A program made the translations under genes and the position numbers. Shown one piece after another: positions 7,537 through 14,992 of a stretch of 16,491 bases of DNA (positions are counted from its first letter, which is position 1; every line of letters starts with the position of its first letter). This stretch comes from Streptomyces sp. NRRL F-2580 (GTDB taxonomy: Bacteria > Actinomycetota > Actinomycetes > Streptomycetales > Streptomycetaceae), in contig NZ_JOIR01000069.1 in the NCBI RefSeq assembly GCF_000720115.1, forward strand, positions 1 through 16,491, written 5' to 3'. A model generated the notes under the pieces. That model worked only from the letters and a program-made list of their open reading frames with translations. It was not told the origin of the DNA and made no database searches.

Positions 7537-7688
7537 CCGGTCTGCCGCACGCCCCACTCCGGCGGCGTGCAACGCGAGTGCAACAGGCCCCTGCAACACA
7601 CACCGTGTTGCGGCTCTGACCTGCGTAAAGATGGGTCAACCTCGTGCACCGCACGATGCGACGCTGGTGTTCTCTGACTGGCCGAGCT
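7537..7688. other. Intergenic flank of the transposon insertion
   Basis: No gene is seen. Bases 7537-7541 are the right copy of the CCGGT duplication. TGCAAC occurs three times between 7568 and 7597, the last forming a small hairpin (GCAACAC with GTGTTGC). The 3' end of the STAND/TPR pseudogene lies about 150 bp from the insertion point. Confidence 0.4.
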
Positions 7689-9233
7689 CTAGGTGTGGAG
7701 TCGGGTGCGGCGGGTCTGAACGAGCTGGTGCCAGCGGGCACGGACCTCGTCAGGGCCGCCGAGCCAGTTGGCGAGGGACGCGGTCAAAGGCAGGTCGGCC
7801 ATGAAGTGGGCGATATCTGCGTAGTAGGCGTAGTCGCCGGTCCGGGCAAGGTCGCGCAGCCTGGCGATGACGGCGCGGACCTCGTCGTGATCGCCTTGGA
7901 CGGCGTGGTGGAAGGCGAGGGCGAGTTCGAGGGCGGCTTCGGCCGCGGTGATGCCAGCCTCGCGGATCTCGGCTCAGCAGAGCGCGGGCGGCCTCGAGGC
8001 CGCGCAGGGTGCCCGCGTCGCGGACAAGCGCGGCGATCCTCAGCGTGAAGCTGGTGGCGCGAAGGTCAAGGCCGGTGAGGAGCTGTTCGGCGAGGTGGAG
8101 TTCGTCGTCCGCGGTGTCGGGGTCGGTGAAGGCGAGCACGAGAGCGCGCTGGGCCTGGCTGGTGGCGCGTTCTCCGGCGACGCTGTGCTGCTCGGCCTGG
8201 TCGCGGGCTGCGGTGTAGGCGGCGGCCGCGCGGTTCATGTCGCCGTGGGGCCAGTAGATGTCGCCTTCGACGCGGTGCTGACGGCCGGCCCATCCGAGGG
8301 TCTGCGCGGTGTCGTACGCGGTAGGGAAGTCGCCGGCGAGGCGGGCGAGGTGGACCAGGCCCCGGCGAGCGCGGGGGCGAGGCGGCCCCCCGTCGGCGAC
8401 GAGCTGCATCCCTTGACGGGAGGCGGCGGACTGGCCGAGGTCGCGGTGGGCCTTGGCGAGGTAGTACACGGCCATCTGCTGCAGGTCAGCTGGCAGCAGT
8501 CCGCTGCTGGTGACGCTGGTGAGACGGGAGGCGGTGACGGAGCGGTGTTCGTGCTGGCGGCGGGCGAGCGCGGCGAGGAGTTCGACGAGGGCGTCGGCGG
8601 CCGTCTCCAGGCCGCTGGTGCCGCCGGGTCGGGCGGGTGGGGCGATGGGCTCCCACACGGAGTCGCTGACATAGGCCCAGGCGGCGTCCGCGAGCCAGCC
8701 GAGGTCGAGACGGAAGTCCCGGCAAGGGGGAGACCCTGGCGCAGGCAGCCGACCAGGAGCATCCGGTCCCGGCCGGTGGCTTCGGAGGCGGTCCACTGGG
8801 CACCGAGGGCGGCCAGGGCTCGGCTGGCGGCTTGCTGCCAGTCGCGCTCGGTCCAGCGGTCGTCGGTGGCGTCGTCGGCGCTGCGGATGGTGGAGCGGAT
8901 CAGGCCGTGCAGGTGGTACGGCCACAGCCCGAAGGGCTGTTCGCGGATGAAAGGCCGCTCGATCAGCCGCTGGGCCGGGGCCTCGTGCGCCAGGCCGGCG
9001 GCGGCGGTGGCGAGGGTGAGGTCGAAGGCGTCCAGCAGGCTGATGGAGCGCAGGACGTGCCGCTCGTCGTGGGTGAGGTCGGAGAGGGTGCGGGCGATCA
9101 GGGCGCCGAAGTCGTGGTCGAAGTCGGCGGGGACCGGCTCGCGGGTACGGCGGATCTCTCCGACTTCGTGGAGTGGCGAGGCGCCGGCCCCGGAGAGTGG
9201 GAACCGTTCGTGTGAGGAACGGACCGGGCCGTG
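7689..9233 (-). pseudogene. STAND-type NTPase/TPR protein, 5'-truncated, two frameshifts
   Basis: From 9233 a frame is open without any usable start codon. It encodes the region after the nucleotide-binding domain (FDHDFGALIARTLSDLTHDE, LLDAFDLTLATAAAGLA, WPYHLHGLIRSTIRS). A lost C near 8720 moves coding to the next frame (RDFRLDLGWLADAAWAYVSD, then helical repeats). An extra A near 7974 moves it again, to EIREAGITAAEAALELAL and a stop at 7689. The Walker-box half is absent, replaced by the STAS gene 1 bp upstream in the same frame. Such large actinobacterial NTPase/TPR proteins are signalling or regulatory ATPases; the exact partner is unknown. The shifts are single-base and in otherwise well-kept coding DNA, so the damage may be recent. 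Confidence 0.7.
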
Positions 9234-9638
9234 CTAGACGCCGGACAGCCATCCGGCACCGAAATCCGAGAGGTCGCGTGCGCGCTGCGCCCGTTCCTCG
9301 AGCAGCCGGCGAAAGCCCGCCACGGCGTACCGTTCCCCGGTGGCCGAGCCGCGCCCGCGGATGCCCGCGACGTCGGCCATGAACTGCTGGGGCTGGGGCT
9401 GCCAGCCGACGACCAGGACGCGCAAGCCCAGGCTCTCCGCCCGCCGGTGCAGGGCCAGGAGGTGGAGCAGGCCGTCGACGTCCATGGACATCGCGCCGTG
9501 CAGGTCGACCATGAGGTCCCGCTCGTCGACGGTGACGTCGTCCAGCGCCCGCTGGAGCGCCGAGCCCGCGCTTTCGTCGAGTGCTCCGGTGACGCTGACC
9601 AGGACCGTGCCGTGGCGTTGAATGTTCGTGGTGATCAA
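9234..9638 (-). CDS. STAS-domain (anti-anti-sigma-like) protein
   Basis: The 134-residue protein has the STAS pattern: two N-terminal strands (TVLVSVTGALDE, residues 11-22), a helix, LMVDLHGAMSMDVDGLLHLL (42-61) and LRVLVVGWQPQ. STAS proteins of the SpoIIAA/BldG type bind anti-sigma kinases and are controlled by phosphorylation of a serine in DSSG. Here that site reads D53-V-D-G56, so the phosphorylatable serine is missing. The TTG start at 9638 is supported by GGAGGAG six bases upstream. The C-terminal 30 residues (RRLLEERAQRARD) are charged and helical. It could be a constitutive partner, or a fragment of the stress-response network whose other genes are gone. Confidence 0.8.
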   Translation of the reverse strand: MITTNIQRHGTVLVSVTGALDESAGSALQRALDDVTVDERDLMVDLHGAMSMDVDGLLHLLALHRRAESLGLRVLVVGWQPQPQQFMADVAGIRGRGSATGERYAVAGFRRLLEERAQRARDLSDFGAGWLSGV

Positions 9639-9821
9639 TGCGTTCTCCTCCCGCCCGGGGCGCCGGGGCCCTCGGGCTCTCCATCCTGGCGCGGCGTTCC
9701 CCCGGACGGGTGTGAGGCTCGCTGAAGCTCCGGCATCAACCCGGCCCGGTACGGATCAACGCCTGCCCGACCCGGGTGAGACGTTGATCGCTGCTTGGCC
9801 AGCGAGGGTTAGATATGCCCG
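9639..9821. other. Intergenic region upstream of the STAS gene
   Basis: It holds the strong ribosome-binding site of the STAS gene (GGGAGGAG) and presumably its promoter. No small DUF397 gene, the usual partner of DUF5753 regulators, is present on either strand. Confidence 0.4.
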
Positions 9822-10673
9822 CTACCTGGTGTGGGTCTCTGCGGCGCGGGTGATGAACCGGCGGGTGCTGTCCGGGTTCAGAGCCTGGGCCTGTAGATGT
9901 TCGTATATGACGCTGTAGCGCTCGACGTCGGATCGTTTCTCCAGGTAGAGGTCGCTGGTGAACCGTTCGAGATACACCGTCCCCGCCCCGGGAGCGTCCG
10001 CGAAGTCGAGGAGCGAGAACTGCCCCGAGACGCCCGGATGGGCTCCCACGCAGTGCGGGAGGACCTGCACGGTGATGTACGGCTGGGCAGTGAGGTAGTT
10101 CAGGTGCTCCAGCTGTTCGCGCATGATGGCGGGGCTGCCGACCACGCGGCGCAGTGCCGATTCGTCGAGTACCACGCGTAAGCGCAGGGGGCGGGCCGGG
10201 TGGTGGAACCGGTGCTGACGGCGCAGCCGTACCTCAAGGCGCGTGGCGATCTCGTCGGGCGTGGCCTGAGGTTCGGCGATGACGGCGGCCGCGTAGGCGG
10301 GGGTTTGCAGGAGGCCGGGGATCACCAGGGGCTCGTAGGTGAGGATGGATGCGGCTGCCGTCTCCAGGCCGATGTAGACGGCGTAGGGGACTTCGCCGAA
10401 GGCGACCCACCAGCCCTGCCGGTCCGATTCACCGGCCATCCTCATCAACGAGTCGATGACCTGCTGGTCGATGACTCCGTAGAGACTGCACAGGTCCCGC
10501 ACATCGCGGGGCTTGATGGCACGGCGGCCGTTCTCCAGGTGACTGATCTTGGGCTGGGACATCACCAGTCGCTCGGCGACCTGGGTACTGGTCAGGCCAC
10601 CGGCCAGGCGGAGCCGGCGCAGCTCCGCGCCCAGCCGGCGTCTTCTGACGGTGGGGTTTCCGTTCACCGCCAC
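9822..10673 (-). CDS. XRE-family helix-turn-helix regulator with DUF5753 domain
   Basis: The N-terminal Cro/C1-type helix-turn-helix covers about residues 14-67 (TSTQVAERLVMSQPKISHLE, 28-47). A DUF5753 domain follows from about 95 to 275 (YEPLVIPGLLQTPAYAAAV, then LNYLTAQPYITVQVLP, and VYLERFTSDLYLEK). This architecture is very abundant in Streptomyces, where members regulate development and antibiotic genes and usually pair with a small DUF397 protein. Here no such partner is next to it. The GTG at 10673 is chosen because GGAGGTGG lies seven bases before it, giving 283 residues; the frame is open up to 10766. Confidence 0.85.
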   Translation of the reverse strand: MAVNGNPTVRRRRLGAELRRLRLAGGLTSTQVAERLVMSQPKISHLENGRRAIKPRDVRDLCSLYGVIDQQVIDSLMRMAGESDRQGWWVAFGEVPYAVYIGLETAAASILTYEPLVIPGLLQTPAYAAAVIAEPQATPDEIATRLEVRLRRQHRFHHPARPLRLRVVLDESALRRVVGSPAIMREQLEHLNYLTAQPYITVQVLPHCVGAHPGVSGQFSLLDFADAPGAGTVYLERFTSDLYLEKRSDVERYSVIYEHLQAQALNPDSTRRFITRAAETHTR

Positions 10674-10920
10674 GGGCGGTCCACCTCCGGCTCGGGACCA
10701 TCTACCAGCCGCGCAGATGCCAGGGCCGGGCCCGGCCGAACGCGTTCGCCGTCCAGAAATGATCAACGAGTGTTTCTGCGCGGCGTCACCTTCGCGCGAG
10801 CCGGGCTCACCCAGGTAGCCGTCGACGGGCAGCCGGCTGCGCGGCCCTTCCCTTCTTTTTCCGGGCGCTCGCCGGAGGCGGAGCGGGCGGGCCTGTCGGT
10901 CGGCTGTGGGCGGGACGTGA

Positions 10921-10960
10921 CAGAGCCCGGCCGGGTGACTACGGTCCCGGCCGGGCTCTG
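10921..10960 (-). terminator. Strong hairpin terminator
   Basis: CAGAGCCCGGCCGGG at 10921-10935 pairs perfectly with 10946-10960 around a 10-base loop. There is no long U-run, as is usual in actinomycetes. It lies 24 bp past the stop of the minus-strand small gene ending at 10984, so it most likely ends that transcript and shields the regulator downstream. The rest of 10674-10983 shows no gene. Confidence 0.75.
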
Positions 10961-10983
10961 CGTGCGTGGGGTGCTGCTTTGCT

Positions 10984-11181
10984 TCAGAGTTCTTCGTCGC
11001 GCAGGTCGCGCTCTTCGTGGAGCGGGTTGTCCTCGCGGCGCCGCTTGGTCTCCTCGGGGCTCTTGCCGCGGGACGGCTGGCCGGGCTGGGGGTGGACCGG
11101 GTCCTGGCCGGGTCGCTGCGGGCGCTGCTGCTCTTCGCGGCCCTTGCCCGGCTCCTGGCGCTTGTCCTGCGTACCGCCCAT
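10984..11181 (-). CDS. Small, highly charged, probably disordered protein
   Basis: The 65-residue product (starts MGGTQDKRQEPGKGREEQQR) is almost entirely polar, rich in R, E, Q, P and G, with no hydrophobic core, so it is probably unstructured. AGAGGAG lies about ten bases before ATG 11181; the frame extends further to 11259 but without a better signal. A perfect terminator hairpin follows it. Similar short charged proteins are common in Streptomyces, but I know no function. Confidence 0.55.
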   Translation of the reverse strand: MGGTQDKRQEPGKGREEQQRPQRPGQDPVHPQPGQPSRGKSPEETKRRREDNPLHEERDLRDEEL

Positions 11182-11318
11182 GACGGCGACTCCTCTTGAT
11201 GCGGGGGGTGAGGGATTCCTCGTCCTCACGCTCACACGGACAGTTACCATCCGCATCATTTCGGCTACGGATCGTGGCGCAAGGGTGATGCCGGGACCGG
11301 GGTGGCCAACCGGCGTGA

Positions 11319-11336
11319 CCTGCGGGGAGCCGCAGG
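11319..11336. repeat. Small hairpin
   Basis: CCTGCGG-GGAG-CCGCAGG is a 7-bp stem with a 4-base loop in the 404-base gap 11182-11585, which contains no convincing gene. Confidence 0.35.
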
Positions 11337-11395
11337 CGTTGAGAGCGGCGACACGTGCCCCCGGCCCTTCGCTCCCCCCGGGCCGGAATCCGTGT

Positions 11396-11433
11396 GACGG
11401 CCCCTGCCTCGCCCCCCGGCGGCAGGGGCCGTC
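11396..11433 (+). terminator. Perfect 13-bp hairpin, free-standing
   Basis: GACGGCCCCTGCC at 11396-11408 pairs with 11421-11433 around a C/G-rich 12-base loop. It has terminator-like strength but no gene ends nearby on either strand: the small gene to its left reads away, and the next gene starts at 11586. It may terminate a lost gene or be part of a leader. Confidence 0.45.
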
Positions 11434-11585
11434 GTGGATTCCTGGGCTTCTGCCGCCGTCACGGCATCGGTTGCGTCTCGTTGCCCCCGTCGGTGGTCGG
11501 CCGGATCGTCGACGTGCCCCGGCACCACGATGACGGAACGGTCACGCGCCGCCACATCGGCCGCCCAGGTTCGTTGGACCCGGGC

Positions 11586-11789
11586 ATGGAGCAGAAAACC
11601 GTTTCGCCTCCGGAGCGAGCCGGATTCGCCCGGCTGGCCGAGGAGTTCTGGCAGGGGTCCGACGCGCCGATCTACGACGCCGTCGAGCGGCAGTGGCTCA
11701 CTGAGGGCCGGGAGGTGCCCCGCCGTCCGGGCCTGGCGTGGGGCGGCCGGCGCCCGGTGAGTGCCGGAGACCTGTTCCGCCGTGCCTGA
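11586..11789 (+). CDS. Small conserved-looking hypothetical protein
   Basis: The 67-residue product begins MEQKTVSPPERAGFARLAEE and includes DAPIYDAVERQWLTEGREVP. Codons end strongly in G or C. It is soluble and mostly helical, with a proline/arginine-rich end. No ribosome-binding site is clear before ATG 11586, and the frame is open upstream, so a GTG start such as the one at VTRRHIGRP is possible. The family is not recognised. It converges with the next gene, with only nine bases between the stops. Confidence 0.55.
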   Translation: MEQKTVSPPERAGFARLAEEFWQGSDAPIYDAVERQWLTEGREVPRRPGLAWGGRRPVSAGDLFRRA

Positions 11790-11798
11790 ATCACATCC

Positions 11799-12035
11799 TC
11801 ACTCCGTTGCGTACAGCCGCTCGCGCAGGTGCAGCAGGGCCGTGGTGTCCGCGACGGCGGCCAAAGTGGCCAGCAGGGCGCGGATGCGGGCGTCGTCGCC
11901 CTCACGGACCGCCTGCACGATGTTCTCGATCACCTCGCGGGCGCTGGGGTCCATACCCGCCGGACCGGCCGTGGAGGGGCCATGGCCGGCCTGGTCGCCG
12001 CGGCGCTCGTCGGGGACCCGGTGCGCTGCTGTCAT
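11799..12035 (-). CDS. Small helical hypothetical protein
   Basis: The 78-residue product has a polar N-terminal half and a helical C-terminal half (SAREVIENIVQAVREGDDAR, then ALLATLAAVADTTALLHLRE). ATG 12035 follows GGGGGA closely; an in-frame TTG at 12047 is less likely. The family is not recognised. It converges on the small gene at 11586-11789. Confidence 0.55.
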   Translation of the reverse strand: MTAAHRVPDERRGDQAGHGPSTAGPAGMDPSAREVIENIVQAVREGDDARIRALLATLAAVADTTALLHLRERLYATE

Positions 12036-12205
12036 GTCATCCCCCAACGGATCGCATTAGTCCCAGGTCACGACCGCCGCAAAAGGGTGGGACGGCCTTT
12101 CCCGCCAGGACACGATCCGCCGCATAGTGCGGGCAGGACAGGACATGCCACGTCACCGTCAGGCGGCACCCGGCCGCAACCGCGATCGTACGAGCTTGGC
12201 CGTCA

Positions 12206-12595
12206 GCTCGCACCGACACCGGCGGCGTCGCCTCCCTCGGCGACATCGTCGCCGTACCCCCCGTCCGCGCCGCGGACGCCGGACTCGTGCACACCAAGCC
12301 GATGTTCACCCGCCTCACCGCCACCGGCGTGGAATGGGCCGACGGAACCGTCGCGGAGGCAGACGCAATCATCTGGTGCACCGGTTTCCGCCCCGCGCTC
12401 GCGCCCTTCGCGTCCATGCGCCTGCGCGGCGCCCGTGGCCACATCGCGACCGCCGGCACCCGGGCCGTGGACGAGCCGCGCCTGCACCTGCTCGGCTACG
12501 GCGACTGGACCGGCCCCGCCTCCGCCACCCTCATCGGCGTCGGCCGCCCGGCCCGCGACGCCGCCCGCGAGATCGCCGAACTCCTGCGCCGCTGA
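12206..12595 (+). pseudogene. ArsO-like flavin monooxygenase, C-terminal fragment
   Basis: The frame reads TDTGGVASLGDIVAVPPVRA, VEWADGTVAEADAIIWCTGF and LLGYGDWTGPASATLIGVGR, then ends at TGA 12593-12595. This matches the last third of ArsO, a putative FAD/NADPH monooxygenase of actinobacterial arsenic clusters. The FAD- and NADPH-binding thirds are missing; coding similarity ends at about 12206. ATG 12302 and GTG 12287 inside it could only give a non-catalytic peptide. Bases 12036-12205 show no gene and probably mark a deletion scar. It points towards the intact ars genes and looks like a relic of a larger arsenic locus. Confidence 0.7.
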
Positions 12596-12650
12596 ACCCC
12601 TGGGCGGGAGTGTGGTGAAGGTGAAGCGGGGCCGGGAATTGCGGGGGCTC

Positions 12651-13145
12651 TCAGCTGATCCGCGGGCTGCGGCGCTCCAGCAGTACGACATCGCGCCACA
12701 CGCCGTGGTGGCGGCCGATGCGCTCACGGATCCCGACGACCCGGAATCCGGCCCGCGCGTGGACGGCGAGGCTGGCGGCGTTCTCGGGGAAGATCCCGGA
12801 CTGGATCGTCCAGATCCCCGTGGCTTCCGTGGAGGTGATCAGCGCGTCCAGAAGTGTCCTGGCCACACCGCGCCCACGAGCCCCCGGGTGGACGTAGACG
12901 GAGTGCTCCACGACACCGGCGTACGCGCAGCGGTCGGACACCTTGGTGGCGGCCACCCAGCCCAGCAGCTTGCCGTCGGTGTCGAGCGCGGCGAAGCGGT
13001 GCTCGGGCAGCTTTGCCGCATCGAACTCCGGCCAGGTCGGGGCGGTGGTCTCAAAGGTCGCGTTGCCCTCGTCGATGCCCGCCTGGTAGATCGCCAGGAC
13101 CGCATCGGCGTGCGCGCCGGTCAGCGGCGTGAGGGTGATGCTCAC
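12651..13145 (-). CDS. arsN1: ArsN1-like GNAT acetyltransferase
   Basis: The 164-residue protein is a GNAT N-acetyltransferase of the phosphinothricin/arsinothricin acetyltransferase type. The family signature IYQAGIDEGNATFETTAPTW spans residues 19-38, and the acetyl-CoA loop is GARGRGVARTLLD (88-100). ArsN1 acetylates the amino group of arsinothricin, an organoarsenical antibiotic, and close relatives act on phosphinothricin; sequence alone does not settle the substrate. Its GTG start overlaps the arsR stop (GTGA, 13142-13145), so the two are translationally coupled and co-regulated by ArsR. A start inside arsR would extend it without support. Confidence 0.85.
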   Translation of the reverse strand: MSITLTPLTGAHADAVLAIYQAGIDEGNATFETTAPTWPEFDAAKLPEHRFAALDTDGKLLGWVAATKVSDRCAYAGVVEHSVYVHPGARGRGVARTLLDALITSTEATGIWTIQSGIFPENAASLAVHARAGFRVVGIRERIGRHHGVWRDVVLLERRSPRIS

Positions 13146-13507
13146 GCGGTGGCCGCGCGGGTGAGGAGCTGGCCCATGGCCGCGAGGACCGCGGGCTCGA
13201 CCCGGTAGTACACCCAGGTCCCGCGCCGTTCGGAGGAGAGCAGGCCGGCCTCGCGGAGCTTCTTCAGGTGGTGGGAGACGGTGGGCTGGGAGACACCGAC
13301 GTCGGAGATGTCGCACACGCACGCCTCGCCGCCCTCGTGGGAGGCGACGGCGGAGAACAGGCGCAGGCGTACCGGATCGCCGAGGGCCTTGAAGATGAGG
13401 GCGGTCCGTTCGGCCTCCTCGGCCGTCAGGGGGCGCTCGGTCAGGGGCGGGCAGCACGGGGCCGCGGCCTCCGGCTCCAGCAGCGGCAACACCTTCACAG
13501 TGGACAT
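13142..13507 (-). CDS. arsR: ArsR-family arsenic-responsive repressor
   Basis: The 121-residue winged-helix protein has the ArsR core (LIFKALGDPVRLRLFSAVAS, residues 37-56), the metal-site helix with C63-V-C65-D, and the recognition helix SQPTVSHHLKKLREAGLL (73-90). A further cysteine pair, C18-C19, lies near the N-terminus. ArsR binds its promoter and releases it when trivalent arsenic or antimony binds cysteine thiols. C63, C65 or the N-terminal pair could form the three-thiol site, as in the Corynebacterium protein that uses an N-terminal pair. ATG 13507 follows a G-rich stretch. It is divergent from the flavoprotein gene and coupled to arsN1. Confidence 0.9.
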   Translation of the reverse strand: MSTVKVLPLLEPEAAAPCCPPLTERPLTAEEAERTALIFKALGDPVRLRLFSAVASHEGGEACVCDISDVGVSQPTVSHHLKKLREAGLLSSERRGTWVYYRVEPAVLAAMGQLLTRAATA

Positions 13508-13622
13508 GCCCCCATCATCCTTCGAACTTCGACAGATGTCTATGTTGACGTACGTCGATCCCAGGGTGCACTCTTGAGGCGTCAGGACATTGACAGGCGT
13601 CGAATCAATTGGGGAGCCCGTC
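13508..13622. promoter_or_regulatory. Divergent ars promoter/operator region
   Basis: This 115-bp gap serves arsR-arsN1 leftward and the flavoprotein-MFS pair rightward. It is more A/T-rich than its surroundings and has dyads that could bind ArsR: GACA-GA-TGTC (13531-13540) and TTGACGTACGTCGA (13545-13558, one mismatch pair). A third, weaker dyad is ATTGAC-AGGC-GTCGAAT near 13589-13605. One ArsR could control both directions. The exact operator cannot be told by eye. Confidence 0.6.
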
Positions 13623-14987
13623 GTGAACGCATCTACCGAAGCCCTGCCCGTCGCCGTGATCGGAGCGGGCCCCGTCGGCCTGGCGGCCGCAGCGCACCTC
13701 ACCGGGCGCGGCATCACGCCGCTGGTCCTGGAAGCCGGAACGTCCGCCGCCACCGCGGTACGCGAATGGGGCCACGTACGGCTGTTCTCCACCTGGTCCG
13801 AGCTCGTGGACCCGGCCGCCGAGAAGCTCCTGGCCCCCGGCTGGACGGCACCCGACGGCGGGAGCTATCCCTCCGGCGCGGACTGGGCCGCCCTCTACCT
13901 CCAGCCCCTCGCCGACGTCCTCGGGGAGAAGGTCCGCTACGGCGCCACCGTCACCGGCGTCTCCCGCCTGGGCCGCGACCGGATCGTGGACGCCGACCGC
14001 GAGCAGCAGCCCTTCACGGTGCGCATCGTGAACGCGGACGGCGCCGAGGAGCGCATCCTGGCCTCCGCCGTCATCGACGCCTCCGGCACCTGGTCCACAC
14101 CCAGCCCCATCGGCGGCGACGGCCTGCCCGCCCTCGGCGAGAAGGCGGCCGCCGACAGGATCTCCTACCGGATCCCCGACCTCAAGGACCCGGCCGCCCG
14201 CGGCCGCTACGCGGGCAAGCGCACCGCCGTCATCGGGTCGGGTGCCTCCGCCTTCACCGCGCTGGCCTACCTCGCCGACCTCGCCAAGGCCGACGACGGG
14301 AGCGGCACGCATGCCACCTGGATCCTGCGCCGCGGCATCTCCGGCTCCACCTTCGGCGGCGGCAGCGCCGACCAGCTCCCCGCCCGCGGCGCCCTCGGCC
14401 TGGCCGCCAAGGCCGCCGTCGACAACGGCTACGCCGACGCCGTCACGGGCTTTCGCACCGACGCCATCCAGCGCGACCACGACGGCCGCCTGGTGCTGGT
14501 CGCCGAGGACGGCCGCCGCCTCGACGCGGTCGACGAGGTCATCGTCCTCACCGGCCTCCGCCCCGACCTCTCCTTCCTCGACGAGCTGCGCCTGGCCCTG
14601 GACGAGCGCCTCCAAGCGCCGGTCGACCTCGCGCCGCTGATCGACCCCAACCAGCACTCCTGCGGCACCGTCTACCCGCACGGCGTGAACGAGCTGTCCC
14701 ACCCCGAACAGGGCGTCTACCTCGTCGGCATGAAGTCCTACGGCCGCGCGCCCACCTTCCTGGCCATGACCGGCTACGAGCAGGTCCGCTCCATCGCCGC
14801 CCACCTCGCAGGCGACCAGGAAGCCGCCGAACGCGTAGAGCTGACCCTCCCGGAGACCGGAGTGTGCGGCGGCGCCGGCCTCTTCGACCAGCCCCAAGCC
14901 GCCGAAGAAACCAGCGGCGGCGGCTGCTGCGCGGCCCCCGCGACCCTGACCATCGGCGCCCCCGCCTCCTCTTCCGGCGGCTGCTGA
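13623..14987 (+). CDS. FAD/NAD(P)H-dependent flavoprotein monooxygenase-like, cysteine-rich tail
   Basis: The 454-residue protein has an FAD-binding GAGPVG (residues 14-19), a second nucleotide-binding GSGASA (205-210) for NAD(P)H, and linker motifs IDASGTWSTP (151-160) and VLTGLRPD (308-315). This is the two-dinucleotide-fold layout of ArsO/flavin-containing monooxygenase-like enzymes. The C-terminal 45 residues carry C415, C435-C436 and C454 in a Gly/Ser-rich tail, plus C347 in the body. Those thiols could bind trivalent arsenicals, which is an inference. GTG 13623 is chosen because GGGGAG lies six bases before it. It sits opposite arsR and 5 bp before the MFS gene, pointing to oxidation of an arsenical before export. 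ArsV-type oxidation of trivalent organoarsenicals is a plausible analogy. Confidence 0.8.
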   Translation: MNASTEALPVAVIGAGPVGLAAAAHLTGRGITPLVLEAGTSAATAVREWGHVRLFSTWSELVDPAAEKLLAPGWTAPDGGSYPSGADWAALYLQPLADVLGEKVRYGATVTGVSRLGRDRIVDADREQQPFTVRIVNADGAEERILASAVIDASGTWSTPSPIGGDGLPALGEKAAADRISYRIPDLKDPAARGRYAGKRTAVIGSGASAFTALAYLADLAKADDGSGTHATWILRRGISGSTFGGGSADQLPARGALGLAAKAAVDNGYADAVTGFRTDAIQRDHDGRLVLVAEDGRRLDAVDEVIVLTGLRPDLSFLDELRLALDERLQAPVDLAPLIDPNQHSCGTVYPHGVNELSHPEQGVYLVGMKSYGRAPTFLAMTGYEQVRSIAAHLAGDQEAAERVELTLPETGVCGGAGLFDQPQAAEETSGGGCCAAPATLTIGAPASSSGGC

Positions 14988-14992
14988 CCAAC

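Noticed and set aside
7568..7602. Three TGCAAC copies and a small hairpin as a possible attachment site or array
   Set aside because: The copies are only 6 bp and unevenly spaced, and no integrase gene is nearby.
7948..9237. 429-residue plus-strand frame opposite the STAND/TPR pseudogene
   Set aside because: Gly/Val/Arg-rich antisense shadow. The minus strand carries the recognisable helical repeats.
7750..9684. A 644-residue minus-strand open frame
   Set aside because: Only its middle (about 8715-7975) is real coding. Its first part is an arginine/proline-rich shadow of the STAS gene and of the NTPase-fragment frame, and its end is out of frame with the true C-terminus.
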